This document shows positions 46,141 to 59,300 of a stretch of DNA of 64,000 bases, in pieces. A program made the position numbers and the translations under genes. The stretch comes from Nectonema munidae. Taxonomy: Eukaryota > Nematomorpha > Nectonematoida > Nectonematidae. The notes below the pieces were generated by a model. That model was not told where the DNA came from. It searched no databases and saw only the letters and a list, made by a program, of their open reading frames with translations. Where the stretch lies: contig JAUIRK010000509.1 of NCBI GenBank assembly GCA_030549495.1, positions 1,176,501 through 1,240,500 of the forward strand, in the 5' to 3' direction. How positions within the stretch are numbered: the first letter of the stretch is position 1; the number at the start of each line of letters is the position of its first letter.

Positions 46141-48280
46141 AAACCCACAGCATTTCGTCAGATTATGAGTGTCAATCAATCTTCCTAGACGTAAGAATAA
46201 TTCCTTTGTCGTCTTCCTTCACAGTGAAGACTCCCGATCGAATGTTTCTGATACATGTTGAACTTCCCGTGAATAGCTTTTCTATCGTTTCTCCAATCTT
46301 TCAATATGTCAAGATTTGCTTTTAAATAGTTTCCACCTGCACTTAAGTGATATACAGATATTGATTTCCTATTAAATGTAGACTTCAATATTTTATAAGA
46401 ATTAATCATCTTATAGATAATGCCAAAACATTGGTAATCATTCTAATTTTCTAAAATCAACCATCCTTCTTTGACTTATCTAAGGATCTGAGAGTGTGTA
46501 ACTACTTTTTTAATCATTACTGGACTGATTTAGAAGCTAGAAATCATAATCTTAATTCCAAATTACCTCAAAATTGCATCAAAAATATGGCCATTTGTCA
46601 CGTAAGACAGTTTGTCTCTTAATTCATGTGATTAACAGTGTATTTAGAAAGAAAAATTAAAGTCGCTATAAACAGTGGGTCGTTAAACCAGTCCGTCGCT
46701 AAGATAAGTTTTTACTGTATCTCAAAATATTAAAAATTAAATCCATTCAGAAAACTTTTGAAATAACAAGAAAAATAAGTTTAATTAAATTAATCTAAAT
46801 CCTAAAAAATTTCTAAGAGTTATTAACTTTCATAGAATTAATAGCCTCCGATAAATCACTAAGCGAGAATTCTTTAATATTAAAAGAAGAGTAGGGAGTT
46901 TAATGTAACTATTAATTTTAGAAGTTGTACTAAAGTTGTCATTAATAAATAAAGTTTCATTCAACTTGTTAACAACAGATTGATTAACACCAACCTACTA
47001 ACACCGTTGAATCAATCATCCTTTAAATACCACTGCAAAAATCAAGCTATCTACACTTCAAACTCTTTAAACCAATATCTACACTTAAAACTCCCTAAAT
47101 TTCTCCAAAGTTATCCTCACTCTTATTCAATCGTCAAGTCAAATGATTACAATTCTCCTAAACTTCAACTTTGAAACTTTTTAAGCATTTCACAAGCATA
47201 TGGAAAAGTCCGATAGTGCTTAGATATATTTTCCTACCTATCATATATTCATAATTTTCAGGGCTTTTAATATATTTTCTACACCATTTAAAATTAAGTT
47301 AAAAGAACTTAAGATGAATTATTATCCCTTTTTTACAAAAATCTCAAAATAAAAGCTGTTAAAAATGAGAATTAGTCACTAAACATTTAAGTAAAATGCC
47401 ACTACCATAAAAAACCTAGTATAGAATGACAAGACAGAAAGGAAGGCTTCGAAATAAATTATACTTACTAAAGTCAAAAATGTTAATTTTGGAGTTTAGC
47501 CAACTTTACTATATACAATTAATAGAGATAGTAAATTTAGTTTAATAATTGAGATTTTTAACTAGAAAATATATATCTTTAAGCTTAGGTAATTGATTTG
47601 CAGTTTAAATTTATAATTTGAAGACTAAAATTTACATATTCATTACGTTAAAAAAGAGGAGTGTTAAGAAGGCCAGCAGACTATAGAATAGTAAATTCTT
47701 TCATGAGTATTAACAAATTTTTGAGTTATATATTGCAAGATTGGAACAAACTATAAATTATACAAAACTAAATAATATAATACAAAAGTTTATTAGAGTT
47801 AAATATATTTTGCCGGGTAATGGGCGGTTGCCTGTAAACCAGCATAGGTAGCTTATGTATGGTGGCGCATCAAAAATATATTTTATTTATTTAAAATAAT
47901 GGATCTTATTCATCATTCTTAGTTTGAAAATGGAGTGTCATCAAACCTTAAATGGAGCCGCAAATAATGGGGATTGTTTATCTGTTGGGTCTATAAATGG
48001 AAATCATTATATTGTAAAAAGATATTTTTATAATTTATATTAAATTTACAATAAATCTTATTCCAAAAACATCAAAAATAAAATTAAAAGAACTTTTATA
48101 ATATAGTAATAAAAATTTAAAAATACATAAATCTAATGATCTAATTTATATTATATTTAATTTAAAATTAATTTATCAATATGTATTTTTGTGTTGCTGT
48201 ATCAATTTTAACAAATTTGTTTCCTAAGAACCCTGACAAATTTGATGAGATAGGGAAAGATTACGTAAAAAACTACACTT
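46141..48280. other. Non-coding, AT-rich
   Basis: Short frames at 46185-46409 (minus) and 46980-47174 (plus) show no known motif. A Tigger-like end (on the minus strand TACAGTAAAAACTTATC, near 46705-46722) lacks a partner. Confidence 0.4.
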
Positions 48281-48284
48281 TTAA

Positions 48285-49194
48285 CCCTTATCAGGCAAAC
48301 ATGTGTCTATCAGACCCGAGAAACTTTAAAAATGAAGATTTTTTTGTCATAAATTATATATATATTTTTGAAACTTTTAAAATGCCTTATTCTACTTGTA
48401 CTTAAATCATTCAAAAAATATTTTTGTCAAAGTTATTTTTTTTTTCGGCAACGACCTAAAAACTTTTAGCATTACGTTGCAGGTAAACATGGTTCTAATA
48501 GACCCAATAAACAGTGAGCACTCCCAAAAACATTATTTGTGTGAAATGTAAAAATAAATAAAAAATTTAATATTTTTACAATTAAATAATAGTAAGTGTT
48601 TGTTCACTAACTATTGTACTTTGAAAAAGCTTCAAACAAATAAAGAAAACCTTTTTTTGCCCCGCGTCTTTTCATTCAAATACACATTCAAAAAACATCT
48701 AAAAACTAGTTTTATTTTTAGTTTATTTGTAGTTTTATTAAATTGTTTTTTTCTTTTTTATATAGATTTTATCATGAACATAATATTTTAGTATGTAATG
48801 TACTAACTCTTGCTTTAGACTTTACTACCTTTTAATATCCTTTACTTTTGAACTCAATTGATTAATTGAAATTTTTTGTTGAATTTCACTGATTATTTGA
48901 TTTAAATAGTTTCTGTTGCTATCTATGATGTTGTTTTTTGAATGTGTTTTTGGGTGAAAAGACGCTCCATTTCTTGTAGTAAATTGCTGAACTTTAATAT
49001 TTCTGGCAATATAAAAGATATTTATAGTTACATATATGCACAAGAAATCATTAATTTAAAGGTTATAAATACGCTAAATGTACAAAATATAAAAATTATC
49101 ATAAACAAAAGAGTATTTGTGAAAACAAAAAGGCCGGGCCTGTTGGACCCATGTTTATCTAAATCGTAAAGAAAATATGTTTGCCGCATGAGGG
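48285..49194. mobile_element. Non-autonomous piggyBac element
   Basis: Bounded on both sides by TTAA (48281-48284 and 49195-49198). The inverted ends read CCCTTATCAGGCAAACATG at the left and CCCTCATGCGGCAAACATA as the complement of the right end. A subterminal motif AACATG-(T/G)-TCTA-x-x-AGACCC occurs near the left end (48299-48318), again at 48487-48507, and inverted near the right end (49135-49155). No transposase is recognised in the 910 bp. Confidence 0.88.
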
Positions 49195-49199
49195 TTAAA

Positions 49200-50190
49200 A
49201 GAGTATCGTGCTAAACCTTTGCATACATACTCTGAACAATTATGAAAATAATATAACATTTGGCTAAAAAAAGACAACATTATTATCATCTTATACGAGG
49301 TCCGTTGCTAGACTCAATTCAAATGGGGCAAAACGGAATCCATTGGCGCCAGAGAGTGGAACAAATCACAGAGAGCTTATCCATCTTATCCATGGGCCTG
49401 TAAAAATGAAATATTAAATTTGGAATTGAAGAGTTAATATCTCAAATTGCCTCTATATGTTCCTAAGAAAGATATTGAAGCTTTTGAAATATTAGTCCAA
49501 GTCCGTAACATGAAAATATTTTAGGAGGGTCTAAATCTATAAAAAATATTCTGCTATCTGAGTACCTTAATCTCTATATCTTAGATTCTCCTTATCTTTA
49601 AATTGCTCATCTGGAGAAGATACACTTCATATGTTCTAAGATTCATCATTAATTGTAAATGGGGGTAAATTTTCCCAAATTTTGCTAGAATTATTAATAA
49701 TCTGAAAAATTTAGGGGAGGGGGGGGGGATCAACTTTCCCCCTCTCGACCCGGTTTCGTTACCGGCCTGATATGTCTATTAAATTTATAACAGTGTAAAA
49801 TGATTTTTTTGTTGAATCAAAATAGCTAAAGTACCTGCCATTACAGTCAAAATCTCATTTATGCATTGAGGCGCTGTCAAGCACCAGGACATTTGAATTC
49901 TGTTTTTTTCTTATCTACGCTTTTAAAAATTCAGGGGTTTTTGGTTTTTTCACGCGACTAATTATAGCCTGCCTCCAAACTGGCAAATCCAATATTCATG
50001 GTCTCATTTGCTCCCTTTTTTAGATTTATTTTTCTCTTCATTTTTACAAATCTCTTGAACTCAGGAAAGTGTATTTTGTTAACGTAGCTGTAGCACGGTA
50101 TATAGGAATGGGGACAAGTAACCATTTCTCTTGATTATACTTATGTTCACCTGCAAAGTAGATTAACAACGAATATGCTAATTTTTTACT
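49200..50190. other. Non-coding, possible old hAT MITE
   Basis: GAGGTCCGTTGCTAGAC at about 49297 and the complement of the sequence ending near 49769 (CAGGCCGGTAACGAAAC) are weakly alike and hAT-like. The flanks do not give a clear duplication. A G-run lies at 49714-49728. The first coding exon of the DmX-like gene was sought here and not found. Confidence 0.35.
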
Positions 50191-50195
50191 TTCAG

Positions 50196-50309
50196 GCTTA
50201 TGGTTCTGGTTGCGAGCTCATTATTCTCAACAGTGATTTCAAGAAATTTCAAGTCATCAAGTGTGCCTCCAATGTTCGCTGCATCTCAGCCCAAAATGTT
50301 TTGGGAAAG
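50196..50309 (+). CDS. DMXL: DmX-like exon a (first conserved exon)
   Basis: Acceptor TTTTTTACTTTCAG precedes it and donor AAAG|GTTATT follows; phase 0 at both ends, 38 codons. It encodes AYGSGCELIILNSDFKKF, matching the opening strand of the first propeller (human TAYGSGCDIVILGSDFERL). Confidence 0.92.
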
Positions 50310-53300
50310 GTTATTTGCATTTTTAATTTCAATTATGGCGTACTGATTATGTTTTAATCTGTTTGGATTAACTCAATTCAAAAAGTTTAAGAAAAGTTGT
50401 TAGTTCAAAACCAAATGTAAGATTAATCTCTCTCTCTTTCTAACTTCTAAGCTTATCTACACTGCTTTGATTTTTCTTACAAAATCGGCAATCTCACTTC
50501 TCATAAATGACCAATACTCCTACACATCTCCTTTCTTTAGTTTAATACAAATTGATGTTTAACTTTTATTCAATGAAATTACTCATCAATTCTTGTAAAG
50601 TACTTTAATTTCACGAGAACAAAATTTAGCGATAATGTTTCAAAAACCAATTCACGAACACTTATAAAATTTTATTACAGTGATTTTTAATTTTATATAT
50701 GAAAGATTTTAGATTCATATAAAAAACTTGAAACTCTGGATGTTTGCGAATTTTTGCTAAATTTCAACTCTTCTCGAAAATTTCTTACTTTTCAGTATTT
50801 CAATTTTATGATAAGAAAAAGTACCAAAAGAATGTAATTTTAAATTTGTTTGATATCGCTGGTGAAATTTTATAATGTATTTGTTTCTTTCTATAATTTT
50901 TTTGAAACTAAATGATGAAACTGTTTCATTTTTAATGTTTAGATTGCTGTTGGACTTGAGAACAAGGTTGAATTATTTCATCCGCAATTTTCTACGCATT
51001 GCTCAAACACTTCGCATGATCATTTGGTATCATTCTTTTAACTCTTACAGTTCATACATTAGAATTCTATTTGGGAATACCATAACTTTTCCAAGTCTCT
51101 TTTTTCCCCGGGGAAAAATACAAGATTAAATTCACAGTTATAATCATATTTTAACATTATATGATAGATAATATGGTGGTATTTATGTATTATGTGTATT
51201 TCAAAGTATTATTTATAATTCTTGATTCAACTTGTAAACAATTCATATGTGGTGGTATTTATGTATGTGTATTTCAAAGCTATATGTATTATATATAATT
51301 CATCATGATTCAAATTGTAAACAAAAACAGACTATTTTATTATTTGAACAATTTTGAATAAATCATTTCAAAATTTTAGTGTTGTTCTTGATAAAAAAAA
51401 TATCTTTTTCCCCGGGGTGAGAAAAAATTAACTTCAGGGTCCCCGCTAACTATTCTAACTAGCAGTTTCGCTAAATTCTTACTTTTCAATTATTAATACA
51501 AATCATCAAGTTTAACTAAATTGAAAATTAAATACATATTACACTGAAAAACGAAGTAAAAATAAAACCCAGATAAAATTTTTTCCATGAAAAAATTGCC
51601 TCTACCAAATCTTCTTTCTTTGAAGCTAATACGAAGAGCCGAAAATAATCCTTCAACATTAAGCTGAGTTGTGGGCAATGCTGTTACTGCGTGTCCCACA
51701 TTTCGAACTATTTCAGAATACTGTGGTTTAGCCTCTAAGGCGTTCCAATTAGATGACCTATCTATTTTTCTATTTCATTCGAAGTATAGGAGACGTTGAG
51801 TTTATATTTAAAAAGCGGGAATACTTCTGATTTAGAATTTTTACTTTCTATCTCTATTCATCCGCGCTTGCTTTCAATATCAAGATGTTTCTCGTTAGGT
51901 AAATGCTTAGTCTGCTTCCTTTTTATAATTAACAAGTGAATCTTCAACTCATTTATTTAACATTGCCGGGTGATTTACTACACGTTATCTTTAATCGAGT
52001 TAATTTAAGATCTCATAAAAGTCGATCCAAAAGTCTAGAAGAAAATCAATTTTTCTAAAAAGGTTGTTCATAAATTTTTGGCAAAACTGAAGAATATTTT
52101 TTACAATAAAATTAATTTATTTGTATATGAAAATACACATTATTGAATATATTTGTATATAATGGTTTGTTTATTATATGTATTAATAAGTTTGTAATTT
52201 ATTGTCTATTAATTAATAAGTAAATTAGCTTAACCAATAAGTAACTTTTTGAATCAATAGGTTTGTTGATTACTTAGTCAATTAAGTAGTTTTTGTGAAT
52301 TTGTTAATGAATTAGTTAAATGATATATAGCTTTTAATATTGGTCTTTTGTAAATTAACTTTTATATTATTTTTTTGTTGTATTGATTCGTTATTTGATT
52401 GAGTAAATCAGTTTGGTTTTGCTTGTTAAGTATCTAAACTATATATAATATAGTTAGTTTTGGGTATATCTTTGTTAATTAGTTAGGCAGATAGAAGTAA
52501 GTTATTATCTTACTAATTCTTTACTAATTTTTTTATTATCTTTTTAAAGCTGCGCAATTGGCCCATGTCAACTCCTTATATTTACTTTTTGAACATCCTT
52601 CATTCTTATTATGTAGGTAAGAAACCAAGAACTTGATGATGATAAATCACTGTCAAATCATGTTCATGTTTTAAATGGCGAGAAAAGCTTCAAATTTATC
52701 GCATGTTTTTAAGTCAGAAAAAAGATTTAAATAAATAAAACATTGAAACAATATAAAATGGAAGCCCTAAAATCTCGATCACCCCATCAACAGTTTTCTC
52801 AACTGAACAATCTTCAATCAAAAAAAAATTGGAATTCCTAATTTATTTTAAGAATTTGAAATTTATAAATTAATTTATTCATCAAAATTTTCAGATGATT
52901 CGCGCCACCCATGTAAGTGAAGCCGAAAAATGTGAGAATATTTTTAAATGAATATTTGAATCTGCACGACTGAACGATTTCCTGAAAAATAGGAATGGGA
53001 ACCTTTGCTTTAATTAAGTTGAAAGTATTGGATTAAAATGCTATTAAACATCATTGCTAAAAGAATTCAAGCAGTGTATGTCAAACATCTCTTGATGAGT
53101 TCTTTTGATTTGCAATTCATCATAATTGTTCACAATATATACATATATAGCGTTAATATTCGTTTAATACTTCACCCTTTAATACATCCACCCTTCTAAA
53201 ATGGGCAAAAATGAGCGCTAGCTTGAGTGAGCTCATCGAATAAGCTTCCTAATTTGTTCTTTAGCGAGCCTGACTGATAGCTTGCTTTCTAATGAGTAGG

Positions 53301-56300
53301 CTCCCTTAATTAGTGAAATAACTAACTCTAAATTAGATTTCATGCAAACATTTGTCAAATATGAAGTTCAGTATAACTTCGTATAATCGCTGAAAGTGGA
53401 AAAAAAGTCACGATAATTTTTGTTTAATGCGATAACACATATTATTATATCTGCCCTCTGTTCTATAAGGTTTTGTTTTATTAGAAAGCTGGTTGCTATT
53501 CCTGGAAATGCGTTATGTCGGTTGAAGAGGCATCTATCAATGTTATTTGCTGGTGTGAATCTGGCCTGAAATTTTTATTTGGGAGAAAATTCATTCATTT
53601 ATTCTTTCATAATTCACTTCTGCCCCACGCTTCCGAAAATGCATCTTTGATTGAGGGTGAAAAGACGAACTTTTTAAAGCCGAATAACACTCTAGCGTTT
53701 ATAAACTCTGTTGAATACATCTGTGTTTCTAAAATAAGGTTTTAAAGTTTTTTGTTCTCTATTTCTACCATCACAATAATTCACTTCTAGTTCTTCTTCC
53801 ACAGTCCATCTACTGGAATTTTCACCAAACAGCGAATACTTCGCGTCTGCTGCAAAAGTTTCTTAATGTTTTCTTTCGTTAAATTATTTTTTCTCCTTTC
53901 TCTTTTTTAGAATGATGTTCTTGTAAAAGTTTGGTTTGAGCAAAAGAAATGTATGCTGCTTTTTTTTAACATTACTCTAATAAAAACATAAATGGAATCA
54001 TAAAAATATCTTTCATTCCTTTTTTGAATGGAAATGATCAAATGTTAGGATTTAAGGTTTGAAAGCAGTAAAGATGATTTATTTCACATTATTTTAACCA
54101 TTCTATATCCGGCTTGGAAAAATATAAAAAATTTACTATGATTCTTCTAGAAACACCTTCATCGAATATCTGAATAAATGTTAAGTTATTCATAATTTTT
54201 ATCGAAAATGAAATTTAGAGAGGCGATCAGATTGTTTCTTTTTTGAATGATCGATCATGCGGATAACAATGTTCCTTCCTCATAGGTAAAGGTACCGTGA
54301 CGTGTTTTCATCTAAAAGGCACAATTGCATCGCTTGTATCGAACTATGAGGAAAGGAGGCTTGATGCGGGATCGAACCCAAGACCTTGAGTTATCGAAAT
54401 CTAGTATCTAACCAACCTTACTCACGCCCCCTACAAAATGTACGAACGCCATATGTAAGTGTAATATAAGAAAATACTAAAAACTTTAGTCAATAGGATG
54501 TGAAAGGAAGGCGCTATTTGAAAAAAGACGATATATTTCTGAATGCCTGCCTACCTTGCTCTATCAAGTAAAATCAAATCATTGGAACTGATTGATTAAG
54601 ATTTTCTTTCACTACTTTTTATGCTGTGATCTTCATCAAATAAAGTTTTTTTCAAATAAAGTTTTCCTTTCACATCCTATTGCTTAAAGTTTTTTGTATG
54701 AATATTCATTTCACAAATTTATACTGACTTTATTATGAGAAGTATTATTATTCCTAACTATAAGGACATACTCCTTTGAGTTAGAGGGTTAGGGTTATTC
54801 TAACTTTTAAGACATTAATCGAATGAACACTTTCTTATTTAAATGTATTCTTTCATAACTATCAAATGCCCATAATCATACACGTTAAGTTACCAGAAAC
54901 TGTTTCACCTAGAAGGCACAATCCAAAAGTTACCGGAATATTCGTACTTTTCCTACTGAAACCCGATTCCAAAATAATTAAGAAAGTGTCGTTACAATAA
55001 AAGCATTCTTCTTTAACTTAATTTTTTTGTAACACCTCCTTTTTACTGATATTTTTATTGACGTGAGAATACCTTGCTTTATTTATTTGTGGAATTCCTT
55101 GATCTTTTGTACAAATCTATGATAACAATGTTGCAATACTCATTTCAAATAAATATTTTTAGCTTACCTGCTTTCCACAACTCAAAAATCATTGTCTTTT
55201 AATTTTATATACCTTTCTCATCCATCTCCCATTAAGAAGATATCTTGGAGACTGTCCAGCAGATACATGCCAGAGTGAGTTATATCTATTTCAATTTAAC
55301 CTTAACTACTTGGTATTTAAAAGATTTGTCTGTTCACCTTTAACACCACTAAATTTCACCAGCTTTCACTCTTAAATTATGAAACTTATCCGAACTCTTT
55401 TAATTCTAGTGCTTCTTCGAGTTAGGCCAATTTCGACTCCCTCAATTTTTTGTAGAGGATTAAAATCATAAAAATTATTATAATTACTTTTATATAAATA
55501 ATAATCTGTTCTTAGCTCTGACTATGCTAAGAACGTTATTCTATTGAAAGTTCTTTATTGAAAAGATCATTTCGACTCTATGAGTCTTTTTTTAACTGAT
55601 GTCAAACAGAAAGCCGATGGAACGTCTTTTGTGGTGAAGATGTGAGGAAAAATGATAAGTCTTTTCCATGTTGAAAAAGACTCAAATAGTCAAAACATTC
55701 TTTTTAATAAAGATTTGTCTTATTCATTGCTTATATTTTGCAATACATAATATGACAGCTCTTAATGAAAGTTAAATTTAAAAAGATGATAAATTTGGCA
55801 TCTGTTTGCATTCATCAGAATAGGACTCATAGTTTTCATTAAGAATCAATGAATTTTAAAATTTGACCTGAAGTTTAAGTATATAAAGTGTTTGAGATTC
55901 AAAATTTGTTCGCGTTAGAGAAAATTATAATTACAGAAGTATTTGTCTTAGACCATAAAATCTTCCATTAAACATAACGAGTAATATTTTTGAGACTTTT
56001 CATAAAGTTTCCCTTGTGTCGATATCAGGGCCCGTTGCAAAGCGATTTGACCGATTTGACCGATTTTGGCCCCGTTCCTTGAGGCCCCACGCCTGTGGGC
56101 TAACGTAAAATGAAAAGTGGGATAATCTTTTTCATAATATTAATTTATTATGCATGAGGAATTTAGTAAATTATCTTTATGTCATCTCCCTTAGCAATGG
56201 CAATTTTTTTTCACTTTTCAATGCTTTTCAAATATGGTGTATTTTTATCTTACTTTTTTAAACATTTAAGATTTCTACAGCTTCAAATTTCAAAAAAGAA

Positions 56301-59300
56301 CTTTGAAAGATTTGCTAATAAAATAACTAGAACAGTCTTTTTCTAAAAGAGTGAATGTAATTGCCTAATTTGCCTCGCAAAATAGAATATGTAATTTGCC
56401 TCTGTTTCCATATTGCCTTTAAATTTTCTTATACCAATTATTAAATGTCTAATTTTTTTGGTTTGTATGTGTTTTTATTCATATCAAATATAACACCCAT
56501 AAATTTAACTACGTAGAGTAGTGGCCCCGCTATCAGATTTCTAATTGGGCCCCGCAATTCCTAGCACCGGCCCTGGTGGATATTCTTATTATGAAGCAGA
56601 GTCGATTTATGCGAAGTTTTTAGAACAGGTAACTTTTCATTTAGGAAATTTATTGAAAGTTGAAACGTAGGCAATGCGAGGAAAATTAAATTTATAATTT
56701 TGAGACCAAGAATTGTAAAAGAAGGAGAAGGGGGGGGGGGGGGGGGGTGTGTGTGTGGAGGGGGGGGGGGGGGGAGTGGGGGGGGGGGGGGGGAAAGTAT
56801 AAAGATTGGAAAAAGTCAAAAAATTCTTTTGCTGATAAAGCTCAAAATAAAGTAACAGAATATAAACTAGACAAATAAAAAGTCAAAAAGTAATAAGAAA
56901 TTCAAAAATACGAATACGTAAAAAAGCCTAGAAAACTAAAAACAAACAAAGAAACATCTCAAAAAATTTGGATTTCAAAATATGGAAGAAGAAAGAGACA
57001 ATGCTGATAGGAGCGGGATTTAAGATTTTAAAAAGGTATTAGAAAAACCTGTTCTAAGATCTGATATTTATATTATCCAATTTCTAAATTTATGATTCAG
57101 AAGTGAGGGAAATTTATGGCCGGTACTCATTGACTTTGAGAAAGCATATGATAGAATACTTAGAGAGTTAATTTAATGGACGCTAAGGAAATCTAGACTA
57201 GGAGGATGCACAATCTGATTGGACGTGGCTACATATAAAATACATTAACGAGTGTTGAAACTAACTATAGATTTAGCGAATGGTTTGAAGTAATAGAAAT
57301 TTGTACCAAGGTTCAGTCTAAGAAAGTTTGATATGCAAAATTGAATGCTGGATGAAAAGATTTAAAGACATATATTCCAAGATCAAAGAGTAAGGAGTAA
57401 TTCAATATATTATGCTAACCACTGTAAATCTATTCATAAAAGATGCATTAAAATTAAAATAATTTCAAAAGCGATAGATGCATGAAAAGATAAGAACAAA
57501 GTTTTTGCCTTGAAAATAATTCCTTAGCGATTATGGTTGACACATTTTGTTATTTGGTGACTATTTGTCCGACGGCTCTTGTATAATCGCAGTCACCTAT
57601 TGAATCAGAAAAGCATTAGCTCGCTTTACAAAACTTTCTGCAGTTCTCACAGCAAAGTACATACCTTTTCACTGGAAAACACTATATAGGTATGAAAAAC
57701 TGGAATAAAAAGTGTAGCAAATGAGTATTTCATTACTATTTATGTCTAAAATATTTCGATTTAATATTTCTTGATGATATACTAGTACAAATATATTCTG
57801 CGCTCCGGAAGGACACCTCACTGGGTGTGAATTTTTTTCCAGCATTATTTTTCTTTTTTACAGAAACACCGTTGCTAATGCTCTCATCACAAGTTGTGAG
57901 GACAGTATTGCCCGAGTTTGGGTTGAATCCTTTCAAGACTTGGACTCGTCCTCCATCCCAACCTCTTCGTCTTCTTTCGAGCAAAAGGCGAAGCGGTCGA
58001 AGAGTATTCTTAAACACAGCCAAAAACTGCTGAAGAAGTTGAAAAATGTTAAGTGAGTTTTTTACTCTATTAAAAGTTGTAGATAGTGAGTAATTTTTTT
58101 ATTTCAAATATTATTTTGGTATTCTTTTCGTTCTAAATTCTGAGAAAACTGTTCAGCTTATTCTTCCAATTTAAAAATATCTTTTTACTTTTTTACCCGG
58201 CATCCTACTAACAATAAAAATATTCTGTTAAACAATAAAAATAAATAATATAATAATATATAAAATAATAATATAATAATAATACTGTTAATGTAAAAGA
58301 TTCTGTTAAACAAAGATTTATCGCTATACATAAAACTGTAGAAATATACTGTTTGACTAACTTAATATGGTGTATTGAGATCCCGTATATGCCTTTGCTT
58401 TATATAGATAAGATTATATCATTTCTATAGTATTCAAACTCAAAAGTTTCTCAACAAATTTCAAATAATGGAAGATCTGGTTTTGAAGAAATCTCATTAA
58501 ATTTGAAAGGCAAAATAGTATTATCAATAATTTTATCAGCTTCCTTAATACAAATTACATTATTTTTATCATCTTCTATTATTTTATTGATATTAGCCCA
58601 CGTTTTTTTGTGTCGTATTACATTTAAGAAAATTATGGAAAAAATATTCATTTTTTATCTTTCTTATCTCATGTTTGATATATTTTCTCACAGAAGTATA
58701 CCTTTTTTATCCAATATATTTTTGCTTTTTGGAATAATTTATCTCTATATACTTAATTAGGTTTAAAACATCTGTGGTTATCCATGAATTGTTTTTTTCT
58801 TATATTTATGTTTTCGTTTTTATAATATAAGTGCATTTTTCAATAGTACTCGATAACTTTTTGTTAATTTGTTCAAACAGGATGCTTGGGTCTTTACATA
58901 CTTGAATAGTAGGACGTCAGTCAATTTGTGAAAATGTGGAAACAAACAATACCTCATCAAACCGTTTATATTGGTGTTTTATATTTTTTTCATTGATTTT
59001 AAAATCTAATGAAAGCAAAATTGGCGCGTGTTCAGAAAAAAACGTCATGCATGTGAACGCCTTATACTTGAGATGATTTTTATTTAAAAAAAATTGTCTA
59101 TCAACGTATCTGATTGATAACGAGTAGGACTAGTGATAGATGGAATAGGAAAACCAGCTGAAATAATGTTTACAAACCGTTGAACAAAGTAGTTAATATT
59201 AAAGTTAAAATCACCGCAATAAACATTCAAGTTATTCCTATTTTTTTTGTCAAAAATCAGATTTCCAAAGAAAAAAATCATCCAAATGTTCTTTTTTAGT

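Noticed and set aside
46185-46409. Host exon on the minus strand (74 codons)
   Set aside because: No splice-site context, no family motif, and it lies at the truncated edge of a LINE.
46660-46725. A complete Tigger element with the end near 46722
   Set aside because: Only one end-like sequence (TACAGTAAAAACTTATC on the minus strand) is seen, with no partner and no transposase.
49297-49769. Old hAT MITE
   Set aside because: The ends are only weakly alike and the flanking octamers do not match, so it is noted as a possibility only.
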